Assembly (NCBI RefSeq): GCF_902829295.1
Contig: NZ_CADEPL010000019.1
Coordinates: forward strand, 62,001-126,000
Direction: 5' to 3'
Source of the DNA: Vogesella oryzae
Lineage (GTDB): Bacteria > Pseudomonadota > Gammaproteobacteria > Burkholderiales > Chromobacteriaceae
Length of the DNA: 64,000 nucleotides
Under the pieces are notes generated by a model, which did no database searches, was not told the origin of the DNA, and was given only the letters and a program-made list of their open reading frames with translations. The first letter of the stretch is position 1, and each line of letters begins with the position of its first letter. A program made the position numbers and the translations under genes. Shown here piece by piece: positions 26,322 to 34,690 of the stretch.

Positions 26322-27460
26322 AAGCCTAGCCTCATTTCCGTTACCCGTTTTTCCACATCGCTGCGCCAGGTCGCTGCGTCATGCACCCGTTGCAGCAGGC
26401 GGTCTATCTTGCCCACTGCTTCATCCAGAGCCATGAACTCTCGCCCGCTGCGCAGGCACTCGATGGCCGCCACCCGCTTGGCGTAGCCGTACAGGCTGAC
26501 GCCGATGCGCATTAACCGCTCATCCAGCACCATCTTCGGGTCAATCTCACGGTAGACTCCTTGCCCATCCAGCAGCTCAATCTGCTGCAACAAGTCCAGC
26601 CACAGCGGATGCAGCGGCCAGCGTGAACGATTGCTATCGCCAGAAGGCACGCGCAGGCTGTCATGTTCGTTCGCCAGATAGCGCAGGCAGTCTGCCTGTC
26701 GCTCGAACAGGTCATCCATGGTGCGGATGCCAAAGCGCTTGAGAATGGCTTTGCGTACCTGCCATTCGATACGCCACACGCCTTGCTCCACACCCCACAG
26801 CGGAAGGAACCATACCTTGTCACTCTGCTGGGCAATCTCAGCCACCTTGTCGTACACCCGCAGCATCACATCACCCTTACCGAAGGCAAAGGTCTGCTCC
26901 TGCCCGTTCTCGCGGTACTGGCTATCCTTGCCCGCCAAGCTGACAAAGCTCTGCAAGTCGAAGTCCCGCTTAGGTAGGAAGTAATCAAAGGTGAAATCTA
27001 CCCGCGACAGCGACGGCGGTTTGACACTGGCTAGCCCCACCCCATCCGCCCATTGCAGGAAGCGCTGGTGCAAGGCCATGGCACCGTGCTGCCACAGCGC
27101 CTGACTGCGGTAGGTGACAAAGAACGACGGGTTGTTGAACTCGCCGAACTCCACCTTGAAGTCCGCATTCTCCATCACCAGCGGATAGCCGGAGCCGCTG
27201 CCGTACGGCTTGAGCGACCACGGCATGCCGCCAACAATCAGCACGCAGGCATCCCGCTGCTTGGCTTGGCGCAAGCGTTCTTTCTCAATGCTCAGGAAGG
27301 TGAAGTCGAGTGTGCAGTGTGCCGCACGATGCAGGTAGTAGGCGCACTGCACAGTGTCATGGCCGGCAAGCAGAAAGCGTGTTTCGCACGCCAACTGCTC
27401 CTGCTCGATATGCGTAGTCAGAGACATGATGGCTCCATTCAGGTTCGGGAATGGAGCCAT
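26318..27460 (-). CDS. Rolling-circle-type replication initiator (Rep_trans-like)
   Basis: 380 residues; an internal ATG at 27425-27427 (MSLTTHIEQEQ) is an alternative start. Blocks typical of the replication initiation factor family are visible: SRVDFTFDYFL, DVMLRVYDKVAEI (with the conserved YDK), and WRIEWQVRKAILKRFGI. Such proteins nick a double-strand origin and drive rolling-circle replication of phages, plasmids and integrative elements. Its first 11 codons lie in a perfect hairpin (27429-27460). Codon use and GC are closer to the host than to the AT-rich cargo. A tyrosine nucleophile cannot be assigned with certainty. Confidence 0.7.
   Translation of the reverse strand: MAPFPNLNGAIMSLTTHIEQEQLACETRFLLAGHDTVQCAYYLHRAAHCTLDFTFLSIEKERLRQAKQRDACVLIVGGMPWSLKPYGSGSGYPLVMENADFKVEFGEFNNPSFFVTYRSQALWQHGAMALHQRFLQWADGVGLASVKPPSLSRVDFTFDYFLPKRDFDLQSFVSLAGKDSQYRENGQEQTFAFGKGDVMLRVYDKVAEIAQQSDKVWFLPLWGVEQGVWRIEWQVRKAILKRFGIRTMDDLFERQADCLRYLANEHDSLRVPSGDSNRSRWPLHPLWLDLLQQIELLDGQGVYREIDPKMVLDERLMRIGVSLYGYAKRVAAIECLRSGREFMALDEAVGKIDRLLQRVHDAATWRSDVEKRVTEMRLGL
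27429..27460. repeat. Perfect inverted repeat at the Rep start
   Basis: 12-bp arms ATGGCTCCATTC (27429-27440) and its complement (27449-27460) with an 8-nt loop. The upstream ATG of Rep is within the outer arm and the second ATG is just past the inner one. Candidate nicking hairpin, operator or translational control element. Confidence 0.7.
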
Positions 27461-27920
27461 AGCATCAGCCGAAGGCTGAACAACTCCAAACCCTTGTTAG
27501 CAAAGGGGAAGTTGTCATGTCGGCTGGTAAGTGAATAGCGGTTTTAAGTAATGCCGGGGACTCGTCAGAGGTCTTTTGCCTACGCGGTTCGCGTTCAGGT
27601 CTTCAGCCTTCGCTCTCTTTAGCGATCAGGACTTCATGCCTCGCCACTTCGGTTCGATTGATCACCAACTATGGGTAGTGGTATTGCCGTTGACATAGAA
27701 CAGCATAGCCGCCACTATCGATAAGAACAAGGGCATTTTGCGGGACGTAGCCGTAGCCCCCCGTGTTACCAAGCTGGGAGGCGGAATTTGTAAAGCACAC
27801 ATGTTTACCAAAGCTATAGCAAATAAAAAAATCCTGCCAATCTATTTATCAAAACAAACAGCAGCTTTTAATATTTTAAAGTAAGCTAATTAGCAATAGC
27901 AACACACTAAAGGAATAACT
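27461..27920. other. Non-coding region between Rep and the cargo genes
   Basis: About 460 bp with no credible gene; GC falls steadily from left to right. The left 300 bp is structured: CGAAGGCTGAA (27470-27480) is complementary to TTCAGCCTTCG (27602-27612), and a CACCA...TGGTA-type hairpin lies near 27663-27684. It lies next to a rolling-circle-type initiator and could hold the element's replication or transfer origin. The right 140 bp is AT-rich and probably carries the cargo promoter. Confidence 0.4.
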
Positions 27921-29441
27921 ATGGATTCTTTCGAAATATCAAATTTAAAAAGCTTTAAAAACACTGGCAAGATAAAAATAAAACCGATCACAATATTTGT
28001 CGGAGAGAATAGCTCAGGCAAAAGCAGCATACTACGATCAATACCGCTATTCAAACAGAGCATGGAAGAAAAGACGCTTGGGAGTATATTGTGGTCAGGT
28101 AAATATGTGGACTTTGGAACATTTACCGAATCGCTAAACATGCTCGCCCACAAAGAAGATAGCGTAGACAACAAAGAAATTTCATTTAAGTTTGACTACA
28201 AAACCACCTCAATACAAAGACGGAGAAGTCAAAAAGAAAGCAAAGAGGTAATACCTGTAAGCTTAACGATCAGTGTAAGCGAAGAGGAATATGATAGCAA
28301 AAGCTACACCCTACTCACAATAAAAATTCACAACAATGTCATTAGCATTAAAACAAGGCCTAATTCAAAGCCTGAAGAAATCATAATAAATTCACATAAT
28401 TTCACAAAAGAAATCCTCGAAAATTATGTGTTTTTCAAAGATTTTTCTGTTATTCCATCCGCACGTAGATACTATCAAATGGAGCGGGAGAATAGAAATG
28501 TTGTAGCATCAATGCTAATGTCGAAAATTAAAGAAATAACGCATCACCGAACATCAGAGAAAACAATAGAAAATATAGCGCAATATTTTAAATATGATTC
28601 CGATCATGTGCTATTACGACAGCTAAAGAGCTCATATTTAACTGGAGTACATGGCGCACATGTTACAAGCACATGGAACCCTGAAACCGAAAGATTTAAA
28701 GCAATTAAGAATCTAGTAATTGCAAACAATCTTGCAGACATTCTCGATTCAGTTTCACACTATTTTGTAATGTTTTTCCATGAATCCCGTTACATAACTC
28801 CACTGCGAGCAGCTGCAGATCGTTATTATCGAATAAAAAACATTTCTATTGACCAACTAGATCCGAACGGTAGCAATTTGGCGATGTACTTGAACGCCAT
28901 GAGACCAACCGACATTGAAGAGCTAAACCATTGGCTGAAAAGGGAATTAAAGTTCAAAATAAAAATAGAGTCGACAAGAGGACATGCTTCGATTTTTATC
29001 GTAGATGAAAATGAATCAATCACAAATATTGCTGACAATGGTTTTGGTTTTTCACAAATATTGCCAATATTAATACAAGTTTGGCACGTAACCAATAGTA
29101 AGAACAAAAGAACGGCATGGATGAACATTCCAACATCAATAGTAATTGAACAACCCGAGTTACACCTTCATCCTAAGATGCAATCTAAGGTGGGAGAGGC
29201 GCTTTGCAAAACAATAGAAATTGCTAAGAACTCCGGAATTGACTTGCGCTTACTTATTGAGACTCATAGTGAACAAATAATTAACTCGATTGGTCGAAGT
29301 ATTGAAAACAAAACAATAACAAAAGATGATGCCGGCATTTATTTGGTGGAAAAAAAGAACTTCGCTTCAATTAGAGAAGCTCACTACGATGAAGGCGGGT
29401 TTTTGAACAATTGGCCGTATGGCTTTTTTGATGGAGAGTGA
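27921..29441 (+). CDS. SMC/ABC-like ATPase with DUF3696-type C-terminus, putative defence ATPase
   Basis: 506 residues. Walker A GENSSGKSS (28-36) near the N-terminus, a signature-like DNGFGFSQILP segment (about 373-383), Walker B IVIEQPELHLHP (408-418), and H-loop ETHSEQII (448-455): the AAA_15/AAA_21 layout used by OLD, Septu and PARIS ATPases. The C-terminus EGGFLNNWPYGFFDGE matches the DUF3696 ending. No TOPRIM domain is fused, and the next gene supplies one. Base composition is about 35 % GC, far below the neighbours, and the gene overlaps the next by 23 bp at most. Likely senses phage and controls the partner nuclease; this is inference from family and layout. Confidence 0.8.
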   Translation: MDSFEISNLKSFKNTGKIKIKPITIFVGENSSGKSSILRSIPLFKQSMEEKTLGSILWSGKYVDFGTFTESLNMLAHKEDSVDNKEISFKFDYKTTSIQRRRSQKESKEVIPVSLTISVSEEEYDSKSYTLLTIKIHNNVISIKTRPNSKPEEIIINSHNFTKEILENYVFFKDFSVIPSARRYYQMERENRNVVASMLMSKIKEITHHRTSEKTIENIAQYFKYDSDHVLLRQLKSSYLTGVHGAHVTSTWNPETERFKAIKNLVIANNLADILDSVSHYFVMFFHESRYITPLRAAADRYYRIKNISIDQLDPNGSNLAMYLNAMRPTDIEELNHWLKRELKFKIKIESTRGHASIFIVDENESITNIADNGFGFSQILPILIQVWHVTNSKNKRTAWMNIPTSIVIEQPELHLHPKMQSKVGEALCKTIEIAKNSGIDLRLLIETHSEQIINSIGRSIENKTITKDDAGIYLVEKKNFASIREAHYDEGGFLNNWPYGFFDGE

Positions 29442-30543
29442 TGTGCTATTTCACATATCCAAATCCATCGCAGAAAACATTGCAAATAATGTTAACTACG
29501 TAGAGTCAATTGATTTTGTACACAGCTTGATTGAAGCCAGAAAAAAAGGATTAATCTTAGTTTCTGCCCATGAGATGACGCTAGATATTATTTTCCACCA
29601 CTTGGCTGCCCAAGGAAACAATAGGGCTGCAGAAATAATTAGAAAAATAAAAATTAAACAGCGTCAAAAAAAATCACTTCTAAAATCGTTAACAAAAATC
29701 ATTTATGTTACGGGGAAAACCACAAAACCTAGAAAACTAGGAAATTTACTTGTGGTAAGTTGCAACTCAATAAACAAATCAAACTTCCTTTATCCTCCAT
29801 ATTTACTGGCGGAAAATCTGTCTGACTGCGAGTTTTACTCGACGGTAATAGCGGATAATTTTTTTGATGATCAATGTTTTGACTTGTCTAGATTAAAAAC
29901 TCATAAGTCAAGATATACTGGCGGCGGTGGCAATACGATATCAAATCAGTACGATTATTACAAAAATCAAGGACTTGACCTCTGCCTTTGTATTGCAGAT
30001 TCGGATAGAAAATTCCCGCAAGATGGACTAGGCGACACTGCCAAATTCATAGTGGATTCAGATGCAAAAAATCCCAGTAATTATTGCGAGGCAATTATAA
30101 TAAACACATACTCCATTGAGAACATTCTTCCAATTAAAATAACAGAAATGGAATACATAAAAGACAAAGGGAAAGATCAAATAGAAGAGTTCAGTAAAAT
30201 AAAAAAAATATATGATGATGTCAGCTGGAAATTCTTGCCTTTAAAAAAGGGAGTGGCTGGGGCAGATTTAAAATCTCAAACACCCTATTCCAATTACTGG
30301 AATGGTGTGTTAGAAAAATTAAAAATAAGCACAAACTGCTGCTCTCAGGATAAATCAAACTGCAACTGCAAAATTGTACCAAGCCTTAGCAGCAAGCTGC
30401 TTGCTTCATTATTATCCAATAATACAATTGACTGGAGAGAGGCGCTATCCAACGAGGAAAATGAACACATGAGAGACACCTACAGAAAAATCGTATTGAA
30501 TGTAAAATCCTGGTTATGCACCGGCGAAGTAATGCGTTCCTAG
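29419..30543 (+). CDS. TOPRIM-like (DUF4435/RloB-like) putative effector nuclease
   Basis: 374 residues from the ATG at 29419; later starts at 29431 (ATG) or 29443 (GTG, best spaced from GGAG) are possible. After a helical N-terminal extension of about 100 residues the order of motifs fits a TOPRIM fold: YLLAENLSDCEFY (128-140, acidic strand then D and FY), TGGGGN (167-172), LCLCIADSDRKFP (188-200, DxD), and TYSIENILP (230-238), as in DUF4435 and OLD-type nucleases. A Cys cluster CCSQDKSNCNCK follows. AT-rich like its partner. Probably the toxic nuclease arm of the two-gene system; the assignment rests on motif reading, not alignment. Confidence 0.6.
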   Translation: MAFLMESDVLFHISKSIAENIANNVNYVESIDFVHSLIEARKKGLILVSAHEMTLDIIFHHLAAQGNNRAAEIIRKIKIKQRQKKSLLKSLTKIIYVTGKTTKPRKLGNLLVVSCNSINKSNFLYPPYLLAENLSDCEFYSTVIADNFFDDQCFDLSRLKTHKSRYTGGGGNTISNQYDYYKNQGLDLCLCIADSDRKFPQDGLGDTAKFIVDSDAKNPSNYCEAIIINTYSIENILPIKITEMEYIKDKGKDQIEEFSKIKKIYDDVSWKFLPLKKGVAGADLKSQTPYSNYWNGVLEKLKISTNCCSQDKSNCNCKIVPSLSSKLLASLLSNNTIDWREALSNEENEHMRDTYRKIVLNVKSWLCTGEVMRS

Positions 30544-30704
30544 AGGTGTAATTTATTACTCCATAAATGCACACGGCTCTCTTTTGTAATTACTTGGCAA
30601 GTGGAGGATTTACTCCACTTGCCGTCAAATTCAATATCTACAGGTGCATTGGGGCGACAAATATGCCACTTAATTTTTTTGTCATTCTGGTAATTAATTG
30701 GCAT
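30540..30704 (-). CDS. Small hypothetical ORF, doubtful
   Basis: 54 codons beginning MPINYQNDKKIKWHICRPNA with GAGG about 9 nt before the ATG. The composition (W, H, C, charged) is protein-like, but the frame contains a perfect 11-bp inverted repeat and convergently overlaps the end of the TOPRIM gene. Could be a remnant or noise. Confidence 0.25.
   Translation of the reverse strand: MPINYQNDKKIKWHICRPNAPVDIEFDGKWSKSSTCQVITKESRVHLWSNKLHL
30596..30623. terminator. Inverted repeat after the cargo operon
   Basis: GGCAAGTGGAG / CTCCACTTGCC, perfect 11-bp arms around a 6-nt loop, 53 bp after the TOPRIM stop. No long T-run, so termination is plausible rather than certain. Confidence 0.45.
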
Positions 30705-30941
30705 TAATGATGCCTCGCCTTGGATGAAGTTCGTGATCAATTAATCCACGCAGAATGCGGAGGCAAAAAATTTTCACGTGGAGATTTTAGTGCTTCGACT
30801 GGAAGATAAAAAGTTACCACGCATAACTTGTTTATAACATTAAGAAAATAATAGGATTACAGCTAAGTGTAGTCCCTACCAGAGCGCTTACTCTTTTGAC
30901 TGGAACATAAAAAATAGCGTTGAGTTCCAGTTACCTGCTTC

Positions 30942-30959
30942 ATCCCCCTTGGCACGCCA
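30942..30959. other. Candidate right attachment site (attR-like)
   Basis: ATCCCCCTTGGCACGCCA aligned with the last 18 bases of tRNA-Glu (24468-24485) agrees at 14 positions, including an identical ACGCCA end. It coincides with the shift from AT-rich to host-like sequence and is followed by a terminator, as the original tRNA 3' flank might be. Confidence 0.4.
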
Positions 30960-30969
30960 ACACAAACAA

Positions 30970-30993
30970 AAAAGCCACCCTCCGGTGGCTTTT
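30970..30993. terminator. Bidirectional-looking terminator hairpin
   Basis: AAAAGCCACC / GGTGGCTTTT with A-run and T-run on either side. May be the displaced original terminator of the tRNA-Glu transcript. Confidence 0.75.
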
Positions 30994-31269
30994 TTGTTTC
31001 CCACGTCCACGACCACAAGCAGCACACCGCAGAAAGCAGAGCGTCATGACGACGACTATGCTTCATACAGAGTCCCGCTCACCACCCTGCCGGCAGTTGC
31101 CATCGGTGCTTTACTGAACCCAGCCGGCATGCGATAACAAGGCACGCGGATCGCAGGTCACTCCTAGCGGCCACAGCACAAGCCTGGGTGAGCATGGCGT
31201 TAGCACCCCGAGTGTTTGAGTTGATTACCCATCCGTTTCTTATCCAAATCTCACTGGTGAAAAATCGCC

Positions 31270-34200
31270 ATGGATAACTCCGAAGTCAACCTCAAACTGA
31301 GCCACAGCAAGCCTCACAGCCTCGTTCGCCGGTCGTTATTCCTGCTGGCGTTACTACTGGTCGGGCTGGCGGTTTATCTGATAGTGGAAGAACTGCAAAC
31401 ATCGCGACTGCAGGCCCAGTACTTTTCCCGGATCGCCCATGACGCCAGGTTCGAACTCAAGCCAGGCAGCAGCAAATCCATCCGCTACCCCACCGCCAAC
31501 GGCCCCTACGATCTGCGGCTAGGTTACGCTGGCATGCCAACCTTTCTGCAGCGGCTGAACACACGCGGCTATACCGTCACCGCCCAGGCAGAACAGTCAG
31601 CTGGCATGACGGCATTGGCAGACCACGGCCTGACCGCACCACTACTACCGCTGGGTCTGTACCTACCCTATCGCGAGAAGGATCAGGCGGGGCTGACGCT
31701 GTACGACAGCTTTAACCAGCCTATCTACCAGGCACATTATCCGCAGCGCGTGTATCCGGATTTCGATGCCTTGCCGCCACTGCTGGTCAGCGGGCTGTTG
31801 TACATCGAAAACCACACCCTGCTGGACCAGGAAAATCCGCTGCGCAATCCGGCGGTGGAATGGTCACGCTTTACCAAGGCACTGTTCGACAAAGGCGTAC
31901 ACCTGCTTGATTCCGGTTATCGCCCGGCCGGGGCCAGCACCCTGGCAACACAGATCGAGAAATACCGCCATTCCCCCGAAGGACGCACCGCCTCGGACCA
32001 GGAAAAACTTCGCCAGATGCTTTCCGCCTCGGTTCGCGCCTATATGCACGGCGAGGACACCACCCAGGCCCGGCGACAACTGGTGCTGGCCTACCTCAAT
32101 ACCGTGCCGTTGGCCGCACGCTCGGGCTATGGCGAGATATCCGGCATCGGCGATGGCATGTGGGCGTGGTATGGCCGCAGCTTCGAGCAGGTAAACCGGG
32201 CACTGGCCGGCAATTCCACCACGCTGGCCAGCGAGCGCGCCACGGTCTTCAAGGAGGCGCTCAGTCTGATGATCTCGCAGCGCAGCCCGTCTACCCTGCT
32301 TAACGGCGACATGAAAGTGCTGGAAGGAATGACCGATGCCTACCTGCGGCTGATGGCCAAGGACAAGGCAATCACCCCCGAGCTGCGCGATGCCGCACTG
32401 AAGGTCTCGCTGCGACAGCAACGGGAGCTGGCGCGCCCCGCCAGTGCCCCGCCCATCAAGCAGAAAGGTGCCAATGCAGTTCGCATCAAGCTGGCCAACC
32501 TGCTTGGCGTGCCGCGCATGTACGACCTGGACCACCTCGACCTGAGCGCCAGCAGCACGCTGGACTTCCAGCTGCAGCAGGACATCACCGCCGAGCTGAT
32601 CAAACTGCGCGATCCGGAATACGCCAAGGCGGCCAACCTGCTTGACCAGCACCTGCTGCAGCAAGGCTCGCCGCAAGGCGTGACCTACAGCTTTACCCTG
32701 ATCGAGCGCACAGCCGACGGCAACAAGGTGCGGGTGCAGGCAGACAACTTTGACCAGCCATTCGACATCAACGAAGGCGCCAAGCTGGACCTCGGTTCCA
32801 CTGCCAAGCTGCGCACACTGGTGACTTACCTCGGCGTAATCAACGAACTGCACCAGCGCTACGGCGCGATGGACAGCCAGCAGCTGGCCGCCATCAAGCT
32901 CAGCGGCAAGGAACCGCTGCTGCAGCGCTGGGCCATCGACTACCTGCGCCAGACGCCGGACCACGATCTGACCGCCATGCTGGAGGCCTCTCTGCTGCGC
33001 ACCTACTCCGCCAGCCCGGCCGAAAACTTCTTTACCGGTGGCGGGATGCACACCTTCAACAACTTCGACAAGAATGACGACAGCAAGATACTGACCGTGC
33101 GCGAGGCCACCCGCCGCTCCGTCAACCTGGTCTACATCCGGTTGATGCGCGACATCGTCCGCTACTACATGGCACCGGCCAACGCGACCGTCGATGATGC
33201 CGCCGCGCGCAAAGACTATCTGCAACGCTTTGCCGACCGCGAAGGCCGCACCTTCCTCGCCGGCTTCTACAACAAATACCGTCACAAGACACTGGCCGAA
33301 ATCGACACCCTGCTGGTCGAACGCGCCCGCCAGAGCCCCAAAAAGCTGGCGGTGATCTTCCGCAGCCTCCAGCCGGAAGCCGATATGGCGCAATTCAGCG
33401 CCTTCCTGTCCCAGCATCTGACCGCTGCGCAAAAGCCGGATCAGAAAACCCTCGCCAAGCTGTATGACGAGTTTGCCCCCGGCCGCTTCAACCTGGCCGA
33501 CCGCGGTTATCTGGCCAATGTGCACCCGCTGGAGCTGTGGCTGGCAAGCTATCTGCATCGCCACCCCAATGCCGGCTGGTCCGAACTGGTCAGCGCCAGC
33601 ACCCAGCAACGGCAAGAGGTATACCAGTGGTTACTGGAGGGTAAAAACAAGGCCGGACAAGCCACCCGCATCAGCGAGATAAAAGAGATCGATGCCTTCA
33701 AGCAGATCCACAAGACCTGGCAGCAGCTTGGCTACCCGTTCGATTCGCTGGTGCCGTCCTATGCCACCGCCCTTGGCGCCTCTGCCGACCGGCCGGCATC
33801 GCTGGCCGAGCTGATGGGCATCCTGTCCAACGATGGCGTGCGGTTGCCAGTCGGCTATCTCGACACCATCCACTTTGCGGCCAACACCCCGTACGAAACC
33901 AAGCTGGCAAAAACTGCGGCCAACGGCAACCGGGTGCTGCCGCCAGAGATTCCGCAGGTCGTGCGCAAAGTATTGTCCGAGGTGGTGGACCAGGGTACCG
34001 CGCGCCGCGTCTCCGGCGCCTTCGATCTGGCGGATGGCACCCACATCCTGGTTGGCGGCAAGACCGGCACCGGCGACAACCGTTTCAAGGTGTTTGCCAA
34101 GGGCGGCGTGCTGACTTCGGAGCGGGTAGTCAGCCGCTCCGGCGCGTTTGTGTTCTATATCGGCGATCGCTACTTCGGCACCTTGGTCGCCTATGTCGCC

Positions 34201-34392
34201 GGCCCGCAAGCCGCCGATTACCAGTTCACCAGCGCACTACCGGTGCAAATCCTGAAGGTGCTGGCCCCCACGCTGAAGAAGCGGCTGACACTGCGTAACA
34301 GCCCGGCAGCGGAGCAGACACCACAGCCGGTCGCCAGCAGCCAGAACGACCGGCGCCCGTTCCGGCAACTGCCGGGTTTTGCCATCAACTGA
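31270..34392 (+). CDS. Class A penicillin-binding-protein-like transglycosylase/transpeptidase
   Basis: 1040 residues, a bitopic inner-membrane protein (one helix at about 24-46) facing the periplasm. GT51 transglycosylase domain: YIENHTLLD with the catalytic Glu, and GASTLATQIEKYRHS. A transpeptidase-type region follows with STAK (DLGSTAKLRTL, SxxK) and KTGTGDN (KTG). Spacing and surrounding sequence diverge from PBP1a/1b, and an Ala/Lys-rich insert separates the motifs, so it belongs to an unusual subgroup rather than being mrcA or mrcB. It would polymerise and perhaps crosslink peptidoglycan. Three dispersed 9-mers lie within it. Confidence 0.82.
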   Translation: MDNSEVNLKLSHSKPHSLVRRSLFLLALLLVGLAVYLIVEELQTSRLQAQYFSRIAHDARFELKPGSSKSIRYPTANGPYDLRLGYAGMPTFLQRLNTRGYTVTAQAEQSAGMTALADHGLTAPLLPLGLYLPYREKDQAGLTLYDSFNQPIYQAHYPQRVYPDFDALPPLLVSGLLYIENHTLLDQENPLRNPAVEWSRFTKALFDKGVHLLDSGYRPAGASTLATQIEKYRHSPEGRTASDQEKLRQMLSASVRAYMHGEDTTQARRQLVLAYLNTVPLAARSGYGEISGIGDGMWAWYGRSFEQVNRALAGNSTTLASERATVFKEALSLMISQRSPSTLLNGDMKVLEGMTDAYLRLMAKDKAITPELRDAALKVSLRQQRELARPASAPPIKQKGANAVRIKLANLLGVPRMYDLDHLDLSASSTLDFQLQQDITAELIKLRDPEYAKAANLLDQHLLQQGSPQGVTYSFTLIERTADGNKVRVQADNFDQPFDINEGAKLDLGSTAKLRTLVTYLGVINELHQRYGAMDSQQLAAIKLSGKEPLLQRWAIDYLRQTPDHDLTAMLEASLLRTYSASPAENFFTGGGMHTFNNFDKNDDSKILTVREATRRSVNLVYIRLMRDIVRYYMAPANATVDDAAARKDYLQRFADREGRTFLAGFYNKYRHKTLAEIDTLLVERARQSPKKLAVIFRSLQPEADMAQFSAFLSQHLTAAQKPDQKTLAKLYDEFAPGRFNLADRGYLANVHPLELWLASYLHRHPNAGWSELVSASTQQRQEVYQWLLEGKNKAGQATRISEIKEIDAFKQIHKTWQQLGYPFDSLVPSYATALGASADRPASLAELMGILSNDGVRLPVGYLDTIHFAANTPYETKLAKTAANGNRVLPPEIPQVVRKVLSEVVDQGTARRVSGAFDLADGTHILVGGKTGTGDNRFKVFAKGGVLTSERVVSRSGAFVFYIGDRYFGTLVAYVAGPQAADYQFTSALPVQILKVLAPTLKKRLTLRNSPAAEQTPQPVASSQNDRRPFRQLPGFAIN

Positions 34393-34690
34393 GCGCCGTG
34401 CCGGCGCGGCCAACCAGCCTCCGGCGGCCCGGCAATCCTCCGTGAGCACCCGGGATACTGCCCCCCTGTGCGGCCGGCAGGTTGGCCGCACAGTCGCTGC
34501 CGCCACACCGCTAATGGCAACACAGAGTCAGCCCTGCCTCCCGTGCCGGAAAAGCCGGAGCAGCCAGCCGCGCCACACTATAGTGAGGAAATAGCGGCCT
34601 GCCCGGCTTGCGCTCTCCCAGATGTGCGGCCGCCGCTGTCGGCGCCATGACTGCCGGCAAGCTTGCCTCACCCACACCCTGGACCAGCCC
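34393..34690. other. Intergenic region with two 9-mers
   Basis: 298 bp without a gene. 9-mers at 34406 (plus) and 34481 (minus); the second is part of hairpin TGTGCGGCC...GGCCGCACA (34468-34493), a possible terminator of the PBP-like gene without a T-run. Confidence 0.5.

Larger units (their letters stand above)
30624..31269. other. Right flank of the element and upstream region of the PBP gene
   Basis: Low GC to about 30940, then an abrupt return to host composition. At 30942-30959 a stretch resembles the 3' end of tRNA-Glu (14 of 18 positions against 24468-24485), a candidate right attachment site. A terminator-type hairpin lies at 30970-30993. From 31000 to 31269 I see no gene; the promoter of the transglycosylase gene should be there. 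Confidence 0.45.

Noticed and set aside
27461-27920. Retron or group II-type non-coding RNA
   Set aside because: The region is structured, but no reverse transcriptase is nearby and no retron hallmarks were seen.
29419-29442. Start of the TOPRIM gene fixed at 29419
   Set aside because: Three starts are possible; the GTG at 29443 has the better-placed GGAG, so the N-terminus is left open.
24486-30950. Complete prophage
   Set aside because: No capsid, tail, terminase or lysis genes; content fits a small integrative element or satellite.
31864-33615. 583-codon minus-strand open frame inside the PBP-like gene
   Set aside because: Antisense shadow of a high-GC gene; no recognisable motifs, His/Gln/Val-rich composition typical of reverse frames.
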